From NCBI GenBank assembly GCA_018670085.1, contig JABHRS010000035.1, forward strand, positions 1-64,000: DNA of 64,000 bases, written 5' to 3'. This DNA is from an archaeon. GTDB taxonomy: Archaea > Nanobdellota > Nanobdellia > Woesearchaeales > GW2011-AR9. The translations under genes and the position numbers were made by a program. Positions 51,107 through 61,683 of the stretch are shown here, piece after piece. Numbering within the stretch: the stretch's first letter is position 1; every line of letters starts with the position of its first letter. The notes beneath the pieces were generated by a model that was not told where the DNA came from, did no database searches, and saw nothing but the letters and a program-made list of their open reading frames with translations.

Positions 51107-51576
51107 AACTAAAAAACTACAAAAATTTATTTATAAATATTTCTATTCAACAGTGTTGAATTAAACTTACAATCAACAATTAGAAGTTCTCTGCCTAAAA
51201 CCTTTGATCTTTTTTGCCATTTGACCTGAAATAGTGAGGAGAAATCCAAAAACAGCCCGTATTTATTTTATCCGAACTTTTGTTGCGTTAAGTCATCAAA
51301 AAGATGTTGAAAATACAAGAAAACTCGAGAAAGAAAATATTGTCAATGATTAAAAGTTTTATTTTTTAGCTGTACTGAACTTAATATCAAAAACAAAAAG
51401 ATCCTAAACTAAAACTTCTTATCAAAAAATACAACTTTTCGAATCACTGTCACCACTTACCAAAATGAAGAAAGCTTATTAAGCGAAACAAATTACATTA
51501 TAACATTAAGTCAAAATCAATTATATCAAGTTGATTCTGCTAAGTACTACTTTAAGGGACTAACAAAAACATAAGC

Positions 51577-51672
51577 TTTATATACTAGTATCTATTACAA
51601 AACATTACCATCCATCACCTCTTTTCCCCAGCCAGAGTGTGTTTACATACTTTGCCTGGGGTTTTATTTTCT
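51577..51672 (+). ncRNA. Candidate small RNA: TATA box, stable hairpin and T-tract
   Basis: TTTATATA 51577-51584; hairpin 51628-51663 (CCCCAG/CTGGGG plus inner pairing) followed by TTTTATTTT. Confidence 0.4.
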
Positions 51673-51705
51673 TCAACATTTAAACAAAGAAAATTCTAAT
51701 TTTTA

Positions 51706-52056
51706 TCATGAACTGTACTGATTCAACAAAGTTTTCCCCTGTAAACCCTTATAAAATTCTCGTAGATATTTCAACAAATACACGATATCCTGGGTCCTAT
51801 TACGACGCAAAATCAAGTCACACAATTTTTCTAACTCAACTAAATTAGACTTGTAAGCTACCCCAATTGAAGTATAACGATACAACATCTCAGCTTCCTT
51901 CTTCACCTGTTCAATTTTTTCTTCAGGTCCATTCGCACCTGGTTGCAAAAAATTAACTACATTTGAACTCTTCTGAATTTCTAACACGTTCTCAGTTTTA
52001 TTCGAAAACAATAAAATATAATTCATAAAATCTTCTCTCGACATATCTTTATTCAT
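51706..52056 (-). CDS. Hypothetical protein
   Basis: 116-aa ORF adjacent to PAC2 gene. Confidence 0.5.
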   Translation of the reverse strand: MNKDMSREDFMNYILLFSNKTENVLEIQKSSNVVNFLQPGANGPEEKIEQVKKEAEMLYRYTSIGVAYKSNLVELEKLCDLILRRNRTQDIVYLLKYLREFYKGLQGKTLLNQYSS

Positions 52057-52062
52057 AATAAT

Positions 52063-52773
52063 CTACCCTACATAACTTAGTACACTTTTTTTATTTTGAA
52101 TTTTACGTGCTTTATCGTGCTTCTTAACAACTTCCTTCAACTTCCCTTCAAACATTTGCGCTTGTTCATTTAAGGGTGCTGGATCTAACTTAAATCCAAT
52201 ATACTTGTCAAGTGAAGTAATAATCCCAGCTGCAGCATGACTGTCTGGTCCATTTCCTTGCGCCTCAGCGAACAAAGAAAGAATAGGTATCTTAGAACGC
52301 TTTGCAAGCATTGCACCAGTTACACCAACAATAACCCCTTCTTGAAGTGGTTCACAACAACCACTTAAAACTTTTAAAGATTTTTTTGGCATATTTCTAC
52401 CATGAAAGAATACTCTCTCCTTAGAGCTTGGGCTTCCAACACCTTCTAAACAAATAATCTCTTTTGCTGAAAGTTGTTTTGCAAGATCAAACATTACATC
52501 CGCAAGTTTCCACTCATATCCTTTTCCAGGATTGATAGCATGAACAATAATTAAATTATATTTTTTATTATAATGAAGTGAGATTGGTTCAATAACTTCG
52601 CCACCGTGAATTGCAATCATTGCAGGAACTTCATCCATTTCAATTGATCCAATTTGTTCTGTTTCCAAATGATCTAGTAAAAACTCACTTACAATAGTTC
52701 CAATTAAACCGAAACCTGGAAACCCTTCAATTATTCTAACACCTTTTGGTTTTTTATCAAGAATCAAACGCAT
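52063..52773 (-). CDS. PAC2 family protein (proteasome assembly chaperone-like)
   Basis: IIEGFPGFGLIGTIVSEFLLDHL…VPAMIAIHGGEVIEP…GVTGAMLAKRSKIP. Confidence 0.9.
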   Translation of the reverse strand: MRLILDKKPKGVRIIEGFPGFGLIGTIVSEFLLDHLETEQIGSIEMDEVPAMIAIHGGEVIEPISLHYNKKYNLIIVHAINPGKGYEWKLADVMFDLAKQLSAKEIICLEGVGSPSSKERVFFHGRNMPKKSLKVLSGCCEPLQEGVIVGVTGAMLAKRSKIPILSLFAEAQGNGPDSHAAAGIITSLDKYIGFKLDPAPLNEQAQMFEGKLKEVVKKHDKARKIQNKKSVLSYVG

Positions 52774-52858
52774 CTAACATCACCTATCCAAAAAGTAATA
52801 TTAAAACTATTTATAGCTTTCTGTTTTGAACAACATAACAGCAAAAGAAAAAACAAAT

Positions 52859-53512
52859 TCAAACTCTTTGTCGATAAGGAATATCACAACGTTCCAAAAA
52901 TCTTTTTGGATTACAAAACATTCCGTGTGATCCAAAATACGAATCAATTTTTCCGAGAGCTTCAACAATAGAAACATGATCCAAATCATTAAATGACAAA
53001 CTCCCATCACTTTCCAAAATTTCATCAAAAGATTTTTTTGCAACTGCAAATAAGTTTCTAGAATCTCGATTCAAAGAAACAGCATTTTCATGACTGTAAA
53101 ACACATCCATAAACTCACGATAAGCAATTGGTCGAATCATAGAAGATGCACCTTTTTTCAGCATCAAAGATGTTCCAGTTGATGCAAGAGATATTTGTCC
53201 AACATGAGCATCATCCACTTCACATTTAAACCAATTATTATACTCATCCATTCGATCCTCAAGAAAAGAATGATAAGTCCTTTTTGTGAGAATATTTGTT
53301 ATGAACTGATTGGCATTCAAACCAGTTTTCTCCAAACCAAGCCGATTGTAAATACTATAAACTGACCCAATACCTGCAACCATCCCCTGGTAATCAGTGA
53401 TTAAACCAGTCTTCATATCATAATGTAAATTCCCAGTAAAACTTGCAGGCAATCTTTTAAGTTTCTTCCATTGATTTTGCGCATCAAACATATAAAAATT
53501 AAAAAAAGACAA
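52859..53512 (-). CDS. Hypothetical protein
   Basis: 217-aa ORF. Confidence 0.5.
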   Translation of the reverse strand: MSFFNFYMFDAQNQWKKLKRLPASFTGNLHYDMKTGLITDYQGMVAGIGSVYSIYNRLGLEKTGLNANQFITNILTKRTYHSFLEDRMDEYNNWFKCEVDDAHVGQISLASTGTSLMLKKGASSMIRPIAYREFMDVFYSHENAVSLNRDSRNLFAVAKKSFDEILESDGSLSFNDLDHVSIVEALGKIDSYFGSHGMFCNPKRFLERCDIPYRQRV

Positions 53513-53564
53513 TCACTTTTAAGTATTATGAATTACATGACACAATTGAGATTACTAAAGTAGA

Positions 53565-54878
53565 TTATTTCAACAAAGTATTACAAACTTCAAACAATGA
53601 TTCAAACACCTTAGGAATTTCTTCAACAGTCAAACATGAAAACGCAATTCTGAGTAAATTCTCCTCCTTAAAATAAATCAAACCAATACCATATTCCAAA
53701 GATAACATAGACCAAACTTTTTTACAATCTAATCCATCAATTAATTTCACACAGATAAAATAACCAGAATTAAATGGCAATACAGTAAATACTTTTTGAT
53801 ATTCTAAGTGAGAATCCAAAGTTTTCCTAACAACAGCATACCTTGATTCCAATAACTCAAATGCCACTTTTTTCTCAGAATCATAAGTATCAGATTGATA
53901 AGCTTTCAACAATAAAGATTGAGACAAATGTGAAACATTTGAAATTGAACTTCTAACTAATCCTGCAACTTTTTCCTGAATTGCAGACGCAGTTTCCAAA
54001 GTGATAGATTTACCACCTACAACTAATGAACCAACCCTTAAACCCCAGACATAATCTTCTTTTGTTGGACCATCAACTTTAACTGCAAAAATGTTTTCAT
54101 GTAACGAAGAAAGTCTTGAAAACAAAGATTCCTTCGCAATATTTTCTTCAAAAAATAATCCAAAGTAAGCATCATCGCAGATCACTAACAATTCATTCCC
54201 ATCTTTAGCATACTTTTCCAGAATTACAACCAGCTCATCTTGTTCTGTTTGAGTTAAACAATATCCACTAGGATTATTTGGGAAGTTAACTAATAAAATT
54301 GTCTTCTTTCTTTGTACTAATATTTCCTGCAAACCAGACAGATTAAATTTACTATTCTTAAAAAAAGGAAAAGTGTTCAACTTAGCTCCAGCATTTACTT
54401 CAAAAATAAGTTTATAATTTCCCCAAAACAAGTCTGCAACTAATACTTCTTGTCCTTCATCACAGAACAAATCTGCACAAATTTTAATCCCATGTGTAAG
54501 GCCACTTGTGATTATTGGCGTTGTGATATTACTTGCATTAATTGAAGGATTTTTTTTTAAAATTTTATCCAACCAAAGTTCACGAAAATTTTTTACACCA
54601 AAACTTGGAGCATAAGGAAAAACATTATCGACATGCAAAGACAAATGACTAGAAACTGAATCCAAATTAAAAGCCCATTTTTTATCATCTAAAGCAATTC
54701 CGATACTAGCATTGATTTTTGAATTTTTGATCTGTTTTATTTGAGCCATAATACCAGAACTTGGAAAGTAAATTCGCTTTCCACGTTTAGAAAGAAAAGA
54801 ATAAAACACCGACAACTTTTGATTCAACAAATCATTAATTTTTTCTGCAGCCATCTTAGGTATTTCTGATAAAATCAA
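53565..54878 (-). CDS. PLP-dependent aminotransferase class I/II
   Basis: LVNFPNNPSGYCLTQTE, VICDDAYFGLF, KVDGPTKEDYVWGLRVGSLV. Confidence 0.88.
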   Translation of the reverse strand: MILSEIPKMAAEKINDLLNQKLSVFYSFLSKRGKRIYFPSSGIMAQIKQIKNSKINASIGIALDDKKWAFNLDSVSSHLSLHVDNVFPYAPSFGVKNFRELWLDKILKKNPSINASNITTPIITSGLTHGIKICADLFCDEGQEVLVADLFWGNYKLIFEVNAGAKLNTFPFFKNSKFNLSGLQEILVQRKKTILLVNFPNNPSGYCLTQTEQDELVVILEKYAKDGNELLVICDDAYFGLFFEENIAKESLFSRLSSLHENIFAVKVDGPTKEDYVWGLRVGSLVVGGKSITLETASAIQEKVAGLVRSSISNVSHLSQSLLLKAYQSDTYDSEKKVAFELLESRYAVVRKTLDSHLEYQKVFTVLPFNSGYFICVKLIDGLDCKKVWSMLSLEYGIGLIYFKEENLLRIAFSCLTVEEIPKVFESLFEVCNTLLK

Positions 54879-55012
54879 AATTCAATAGTATAAAAAACTG
54901 ACTGATTTACAACTAAAATTGAGTGGTTGTCACCATTTTCAATTTATTTCTTTTTTTTATTTTTACCCAAATTCAATTAAGTCATTCTATTGAAAATTAA
55001 ATTTAATAAAAT

Positions 55013-55031
55013 TAACTACTCTTTAGGGACA
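55013..55031 (+). promoter_or_regulatory. 19-nt motif TAACTACTCTTTAGGGACA (copy 2)
   Basis: Exact match to 17887-17905; 14 nt from TATA. Confidence 0.55.
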
Positions 55032-55108
55032 GATTGGTCGATAAGTTTATAAAGTACTCCTCTAATCTAAACACAGCAGATTAAAACACACTAAAAACGA
55101 GGAACAAA

Positions 55109-55747
55109 ATGACAAGTTTAACAGAAATATTACATGGTAAAGGAACATCTGAGCATTTCACATCAGCATTTACAATAAAATATGAACCTGAAGGTGCCAC
55201 AATTGCAGATATAAGTCACAATGGGCTAAAACCTTTTGTACTTGGAGTATCACATGTTGGTCCAGAGATAATTAAAGTCTTACCACACCTTCTAGGTCCA
55301 GATTCAATTTTTGGAAAAAAACTAGCTGAAGGAAGACATGAAGATAGAGATCTTTCTCATATTCAATATGGATCAGTTGGTAATACAGCAACACTTACAG
55401 CAGTAAGGATTGGATATGATTGTGAAGACCTCTTAATCCAAGTTCAAGGAAGTCCATTTCTTTTAAGACCATTTTATGACCAATGGAATGCAAACCCTTC
55501 AGGAATAGGTCCAGTCCCTTTTGATAACGAGAGTTTAGCAGGTCACAGCTACAAAGTTGACACTGACAAATTACTTAGTAACCAAACAAGCATATTAGAC
55601 GCGTTATCAGCAGGAACAAGAGAAATAGACCATCGAAGATTCTTAAACACAGCATCTAATAATGCAGTTTACAGAGGAGCACTGGCAGCCATGGCTCTTC
55701 CATTCACAACCCAAGATGCAGATGTTGCTTACTTTATTCGTAAATAA
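55109..55747 (+). CDS. Hypothetical protein
   Basis: ORF with TATA 55046-55053, SD-like GAGG and shared 19-nt upstream motif. Confidence 0.55.
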   Translation: MTSLTEILHGKGTSEHFTSAFTIKYEPEGATIADISHNGLKPFVLGVSHVGPEIIKVLPHLLGPDSIFGKKLAEGRHEDRDLSHIQYGSVGNTATLTAVRIGYDCEDLLIQVQGSPFLLRPFYDQWNANPSGIGPVPFDNESLAGHSYKVDTDKLLSNQTSILDALSAGTREIDHRRFLNTASNNAVYRGALAAMALPFTTQDADVAYFIRK

Positions 55748-55859
55748 ATTATTTAATATTTTTTTATTATTTTTTATTTTTTATTACTCCCTTTACCTCT
55801 TAACACAAACTTTCTCCAATACACTAACTTTAAATAGTCCTTCTCTCCAAAGAATTCAC

Positions 55860-57038
55860 ATGGATGAACAAAACAAAACTACAAAAGATTACAATCAACT
55901 TTCTTTAGAAATGCACGAAAAACACACTGGAAAATTAGAGATTAAAAGTAAAATTCCAATTAACTCAAAAGACGATTTATCAACAGCTTATACTCCAGGC
56001 GTTGCCGAACCATGCAGAAAAATTGCAGAAAACAAAGAGTTAGCTTACAAATATACTATTAAAAAAAATGCAGTAGCAGTTGTTTCTGATGGGTCAGCTG
56101 TCCTTGGTCTTGGAAATATTGGTCCAGAAGCAGGACTACCTGTAATGGAAGGTAAAGCAATTTTATTCAAAGAGTTTGGCAATGTTGATGCTTATCCAAT
56201 TGTTTTAGACACCCAAGACACTGAAGAAATTATCAAAACTATCAAACATATTGCACCTGGTTTTGGTGGGATTAATTTAGAAGACATTTCAGCTCCACGT
56301 TGTTTTGAAATCGAAGAACGCCTAATTAAAGAGTTAGATATTCCTGTTTTTCACGATGATCAACATGGAACTGCAATTGTTGTTTTAGCTGGATTAATTA
56401 ACGCCCTCAAACTTGCAGGCAAAGATTCAGATGAAACAAAAAAGAATTTAAAAATTGTTTTAAGTGGAGCTGGTGCTGCGGGTATTGCAATCACCAAATT
56501 ATTAATGCAGTTTGGCTGTGAAAATTTAATTTTATGTGATAGAAAAGGCACCATTTACACTGGACGTGATGGAATGAATCAAACCAAAATTGATATTGCC
56601 AAAGTTACAAATCAGCAAATGATTCAAGGAACAATTGCTGAAGCTTTGAAACAAGCAGATATTTTTATTGGAATTTCAGCTCCAAATTTAGTTACAAAAG
56701 AAATGGTTGAATCAATGAATGATAAGCCAATTATCTTTGCAATGGCAAATCCTACACCTGAGATTATGCCAGATGTAGCACATGCAGCGGGCGCATTTAT
56801 TGTAGCAACAGGTAGATCAGACTTTCCAAATCAGGTTAATAATGTTTTAGCGTTTCCTGGAATTTTCCGTGGAGTTCTTGATGCTAGAATCAAAAAAATT
56901 ACTGATGAAATGAAAATCGCAGCCGCGCATGCTATTGCAAATCATATAGAAAATCCAACTGTTGAGATGATAATCCCGTCAGCATTGGATAAAGAAGTTG
57001 CAGTGAAAGTTGCTGAGGCAGTGAAGAGTTGTAAGTAA
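55860..57038 (+). CDS. maeB: Malic enzyme
   Basis: [59 protein letters not shown]; start moved from 55662 to ATG 55860. Confidence 0.94.
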   Translation: MDEQNKTTKDYNQLSLEMHEKHTGKLEIKSKIPINSKDDLSTAYTPGVAEPCRKIAENKELAYKYTIKKNAVAVVSDGSAVLGLGNIGPEAGLPVMEGKAILFKEFGNVDAYPIVLDTQDTEEIIKTIKHIAPGFGGINLEDISAPRCFEIEERLIKELDIPVFHDDQHGTAIVVLAGLINALKLAGKDSDETKKNLKIVLSGAGAAGIAITKLLMQFGCENLILCDRKGTIYTGRDGMNQTKIDIAKVTNQQMIQGTIAEALKQADIFIGISAPNLVTKEMVESMNDKPIIFAMANPTPEIMPDVAHAAGAFIVATGRSDFPNQVNNVLAFPGIFRGVLDARIKKITDEMKIAAAHAIANHIENPTVEMIIPSALDKEVAVKVAEAVKSCK

Positions 57039-57061
57039 GTAATTACAGTACCAACAGAAAA

Positions 57062-57475
57062 ATGAATAAGATAGTTAAAAAAAATTTGCATTTAATGAAC
57101 TCTTTTAGTGATGGAGGAATGCTCGATTTACTTAGTGGAGAAAGTATGGGAGGCAATGCTGGCAGATGGCACAAATATCCTTGCGTTGGAGCAAATTTTA
57201 CATTTGACCCTCAAACAGGTGAGATAAAATATTTTGGAAATTATCAACATGTACCAAATAAATTCAGAATAAACACAAAATCGCACATCTTTAGGTTAGC
57301 ATTAATTCTATCTCCAGAGATTAGAGACATAAAATATCGAATTATTAACTATATAGATCCAAAAGAAGTAGAAAAAAAAGCTTTAATTAACCTAAAACTT
57401 TCAGTTAAAAAATATAATCAAATGTATGGGTTCAGAGAACCAGGCATTTGGAATAGAATCAAAGACCTTTTCTAA
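57062..57475 (+). CDS. Hypothetical protein
   Basis: 137-aa ORF. Confidence 0.45.
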   Translation: MNKIVKKNLHLMNSFSDGGMLDLLSGESMGGNAGRWHKYPCVGANFTFDPQTGEIKYFGNYQHVPNKFRINTKSHIFRLALILSPEIRDIKYRIINYIDPKEVEKKALINLKLSVKKYNQMYGFREPGIWNRIKDLF

Positions 57476-57590
57476 CAGAATTTCTAGAACACTATAGGTA
57501 AAATCAGAGCAAAAGACTTATATATACTCTTAACTAGTAGTGAATGTACGCTGATTTTACTGAATATAAGATAATTACCAACATAAGAAA

Positions 57591-59213
57591 ATGACTATAC
57601 CAGAAAATACTTCCATAGGTTCAAACCTAGAAGATAGAATCCAATCTTCAGACAAGTCATTTGAAGAAATTCCCATCTGGCTTCCATCTTCTTATGGAGG
57701 TTTTGGCGATATTATGGTCACTTTAAAACTTGCAGAAGGACTAAAACAAGAATTTCCTGATAAAAAAGTAACCGTTTATTTTGGTAAAGAAAGTGATTAT
57801 CAAAAAGTGAAAAGAATCCACCCTGATTTTAACCCAGATGTATTAGAAACAGATTTAAATGGAATTTCTGTAGCACAAGTTACTAGTTCTGAGATACAAG
57901 AAATAATGAGTAAAAATTTAGTCGGAATCTATTCACCAATACCTGCAGCTAAAAGGTCACCAGACGAACAATTTTTTATGGATGCAAAATTTAATTTTTA
58001 CATAGAAGAATATGATGCAAGCGATAGGATTGATTTGCCTATACAAGTGATAAGAAACCAAGTTTATCAAGACGATCTTGGCAGAGAACATTTAGTGTTG
58101 CCAACTGGTTTTCAAGAAGATTCAATTGGAGTCCATATTGATTCATCGCTTTTAGATTCACCAAAAGAAGTAACTGTTGATACAAAAATAAAAATGTTAA
58201 GTAGATCTGGTTTTAACTGGGTTAGAGAACATATTCCAAACCTGTTAGAATCAGAATGGACAATGGCCTATTATGGTTGTGAACAAGAGTTTAGAGATGG
58301 TAGAAATTCATATCTAAGTTCATTAGATAAATCACTTGAAGAAAAAAACAATAAAGAAAGACCAATAGTAGTATTTGATTTTTCACCTCATGATTCAACC
58401 GTAATCAAAAGAGCATATAGAAACCGACAATTTAATGAAATATTTCTAGAAGAAGATGGGAACATCACAAAGTTAGAAGGAGAAGATGATAGATATCATC
58501 AATTAGCACCAAATGTTTACATCGTTCATGTTGGTCCACAAGAACATGCAACATTTCTTGATTTTTTACAATACAGTGAACTTCCAGCCCAGATCACAGG
58601 TGATTGTTCTTTAGCCGAAGCAATATCAATGAACAAGGCATTTATTTATAACGCCCCTGCTTGGAAAGGAAGAGTTCTTTCAGCATTTGTAGATTTAGCT
58701 GAAAACTATTTAGATAACTGGAGGGATGCTAACATGATCAGATCACTTCTTGGTAGAGATGAAGTGAAAGAAGAGAACATAAACAATTATCCAGAAGTTG
58801 AAAATTTTTATTTAAGCTATAGAACAGAAATTCATAAAGCAAAAGATTTAGAATCCGAAAACTATGATAAAGGAAACTATTCCAGAAAAGCCCAACAATT
58901 ATTTGGTGAGATATTAAAAAAAGAAGGAAATAAAGAAAGTTATAAATTAACAAGATATTTTGAAAAACATCATTATTCTTTTTCGATGGCTTATCACAAA
59001 AGAGCAAAAGGAATAGATAAAGAGTTAGAAATTCTTAAAAGAAAACATGTATTTGGGATTGGTGCAGGATATGCAAGTCGTGCAAAAACTCAAAGAATGT
59101 TTGATGATCCAAACTACCACGAAGCACTCCATAAACTTAATCAAGTAGTAATTGACAAGTTAAATATTTCTAGAAATTTAGCGAATCTGATCAGAAAAAC
59201 AATACAAGAATAA
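57591..59213 (+). CDS. Hypothetical protein, possible GT-B glycosyltransferase-like fold
   Basis: PSSYGGFGDIMVTLKLAEGLKQEFPDKKVTVYFG N-terminus and LPAQITGDCSLAEAISMNKAFIYN C-terminal motif. Confidence 0.5.
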   Translation: MTIPENTSIGSNLEDRIQSSDKSFEEIPIWLPSSYGGFGDIMVTLKLAEGLKQEFPDKKVTVYFGKESDYQKVKRIHPDFNPDVLETDLNGISVAQVTSSEIQEIMSKNLVGIYSPIPAAKRSPDEQFFMDAKFNFYIEEYDASDRIDLPIQVIRNQVYQDDLGREHLVLPTGFQEDSIGVHIDSSLLDSPKEVTVDTKIKMLSRSGFNWVREHIPNLLESEWTMAYYGCEQEFRDGRNSYLSSLDKSLEEKNNKERPIVVFDFSPHDSTVIKRAYRNRQFNEIFLEEDGNITKLEGEDDRYHQLAPNVYIVHVGPQEHATFLDFLQYSELPAQITGDCSLAEAISMNKAFIYNAPAWKGRVLSAFVDLAENYLDNWRDANMIRSLLGRDEVKEENINNYPEVENFYLSYRTEIHKAKDLESENYDKGNYSRKAQQLFGEILKKEGNKESYKLTRYFEKHHYSFSMAYHKRAKGIDKELEILKRKHVFGIGAGYASRAKTQRMFDDPNYHEALHKLNQVVIDKLNISRNLANLIRKTIQE

Positions 59214-59229
59214 TAATAATAACAATAAT

Positions 59230-61542
59230 CTACATCACGCCTTTCTCTAAATTAGCAACAGTCACACCACGCTTAAAATTCTGCACCTGCGGAACTCTAC
59301 CTTGCGCAAACTGTTTATACAAATTAACTAGATGAATTACATCGCTTCCCTTTTCCAAATCTAAAAATAAACCAGCAACCCCAAGTTTCAAAATATCTGG
59401 AGTATGTTGTAGCATTCCAATTGTTTTAGAATAAAGCATCTGACAACTACCGGTTGGACCTTTACGAAGAGGAAAAGAGTAATCTCTTTGATCACGAAGT
59501 TGACCATTTGCAACACGCTCATTAAAAGTCATCACAATTGGTCTTCCATGCACATAGTACAATAATCTATTCTTGTTCGCAAATTCACCAATCTCCTTTG
59601 AAGTGAGTTCAATTGATGCCACAGCTTTTACAACTGACGAATCTTGCTTTTTGATATATGAAGATAATTGATGATCATTAAACACATTCATTTGATAACC
59701 AAGAATCATTGGGATATCAATGTTCAAATTTAATACACCAACATTTTGTACCATTAATGAATCAGGTTTTAAAGTTTTAACCAACTCAGGAATTCTTTGT
59801 AAATCTTTATCTACAAGCACCATTGGAGTAAACGCACACACTTTTTGATTATCTCCAATATCAATTGCCCTATTTTTTAGATCCTTAAAAATTTCTTCAG
59901 CATTTTGAGTAAATAAATTGTAGTAAATGTAATCAGCGCCAGCATCAAGTGCATCAATTCCACCTTGTTTGGTATAAACTTGTGCATGCACACTTGGGTT
60001 TGTTTTAGAATTATTAAATTTATTTTCAGCAAAACTTGGAGCCTGTGCTTCAATTAATTTATTTGAATCAACTGGAACCAATAAATTAAGTAATTTAGAA
60101 TCCAATTCAGTTCGAAGTTTTGTAATTTCACTTTTAGGTACAAATGAACCATCAGTTACAATGTTCAAATTAGCAACATCAATTGAAAAAATTTGACTAG
60201 AATATTTCAAAAGTTCAGTTTGCCAGTTTTCAGTTGTGAATTCATGTTTCTTTGGTGCCTGAGCAACAAAATCTAATTCAAAACTTAATTCCTTATCCAT
60301 TAAAGAAAACTTTACAGTCGGCTTTAATCCAACTTTTACATCAACATTCACAGTTACAGGCAAAACTCTAGATTTACCAAGCAAAATTCTTCCACCATGG
60401 CGACTTAATAAAAAAACAGATGAACCACTTGAAAAGCCAGGTACATGTAATTTAACAATATCGCCTCGCCGAGAATTATTAATACTCACACCATCAACAT
60501 CAGTAATTTTTTTGATAAAATCCCCTTGACGTTCACCGTGACTTACACATACCACACCATCAAATAAATCCAGATCTTCTTCTAATTTTAAAAATCCACT
60601 ATTAATTCTTCCAAGATATAATCCTCTCTTAGATGATAATACAGGATCCACTATTTTTGATTCATCATTGAAGTAGCCTTTAGTAAAATTTCGATTAAAC
60701 GCCATTTTCAGATCATCATAATCTTCTTTAGTTACAGTGATTTCTTTATTTTCTAAAACTGAATCTAATTGTTTTCGATATTCACGAGTCACAGTTGCAA
60801 CGTATTCTGCGCTTTTCATCCTTCCTTCCATTTTAATGGTGGACGCACCTGACTCAACAACATCTTTAACGTTTTCAATCATACACAGATCTTTTGCGGA
60901 AAGCAGATAATCATCACCGTTGTATTGTTTACGGCAACTACTTGCACACATTCCGCGGTTACCACTTCGGCTTCCAATTAATGAAGAGATTAAACATTGT
61001 CCTGAATATGAGATACATAAATGACCATGAACAAATACTTCAAGTTTAGCACCAGTATTGTCAAAAATTGCTTTTACTTGACTTTTAGTTAATTCACGTG
61101 CTAAAACAAACACATCAACATATTGCATCCAGTATTTTATAGCTTCAGTATTCATCAAGGTTGCTTGAGTTGAAGCATGCACTTCCATTTTTGGAAAATG
61201 TTTTTTGATAATCGGAGCAAAACTTAGATCTTGTAAAATTACAGCAGACACACCTAGTTGACTAGCTACGCTTACTTGTTTTAGAAACGCTTTAATCTCA
61301 GAATTTTTAACTAAAGTGTTTAAAGTCATGTAAACTTTCACTTTGTGTAACCTTGCATATTGCACAGCTGTGATTAATTCCTTAGGATTAAAGTTACCTG
61401 CAAGACGTCTTGCATTAAATAATTTTGATCCTAAATAGACAGCATCAGCTCCATTTGATACAGCTGCAACTAGTGCATCAAAGGATCCAACTGGTGAAAG
61501 TAGATCTACTTGTTTTTTAGCTGTATTTTGTTCTGAATTCAT
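59230..61542 (-). CDS. U32 family peptidase (long form)
   Basis: LLSPVGSFDALVAAVSNGADAVYLG, HASTQATLMN, GQCLISSLIGSRSGNRGMCASSCRKQYN. Confidence 0.93.
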   Translation of the reverse strand: MNSEQNTAKKQVDLLSPVGSFDALVAAVSNGADAVYLGSKLFNARRLAGNFNPKELITAVQYARLHKVKVYMTLNTLVKNSEIKAFLKQVSVASQLGVSAVILQDLSFAPIIKKHFPKMEVHASTQATLMNTEAIKYWMQYVDVFVLARELTKSQVKAIFDNTGAKLEVFVHGHLCISYSGQCLISSLIGSRSGNRGMCASSCRKQYNGDDYLLSAKDLCMIENVKDVVESGASTIKMEGRMKSAEYVATVTREYRKQLDSVLENKEITVTKEDYDDLKMAFNRNFTKGYFNDESKIVDPVLSSKRGLYLGRINSGFLKLEEDLDLFDGVVCVSHGERQGDFIKKITDVDGVSINNSRRGDIVKLHVPGFSSGSSVFLLSRHGGRILLGKSRVLPVTVNVDVKVGLKPTVKFSLMDKELSFELDFVAQAPKKHEFTTENWQTELLKYSSQIFSIDVANLNIVTDGSFVPKSEITKLRTELDSKLLNLLVPVDSNKLIEAQAPSFAENKFNNSKTNPSVHAQVYTKQGGIDALDAGADYIYYNLFTQNAEEIFKDLKNRAIDIGDNQKVCAFTPMVLVDKDLQRIPELVKTLKPDSLMVQNVGVLNLNIDIPMILGYQMNVFNDHQLSSYIKKQDSSVVKAVASIELTSKEIGEFANKNRLLYYVHGRPIVMTFNERVANGQLRDQRDYSFPLRKGPTGSCQMLYSKTIGMLQHTPDILKLGVAGLFLDLEKGSDVIHLVNLYKQFAQGRVPQVQNFKRGVTVANLEKGVM

Positions 61543-61683
61543 CTATACTACAGAATTGATAACCACTTTTAAAGCTTCGCTGTGATACTGGAATAATAGT
61601 AAATAGACAAGACATATTCTAAGACATAATTATTATAAACCATCATCTAAATCTTTATTAATAAAGCTTATACTTTAGAATTT

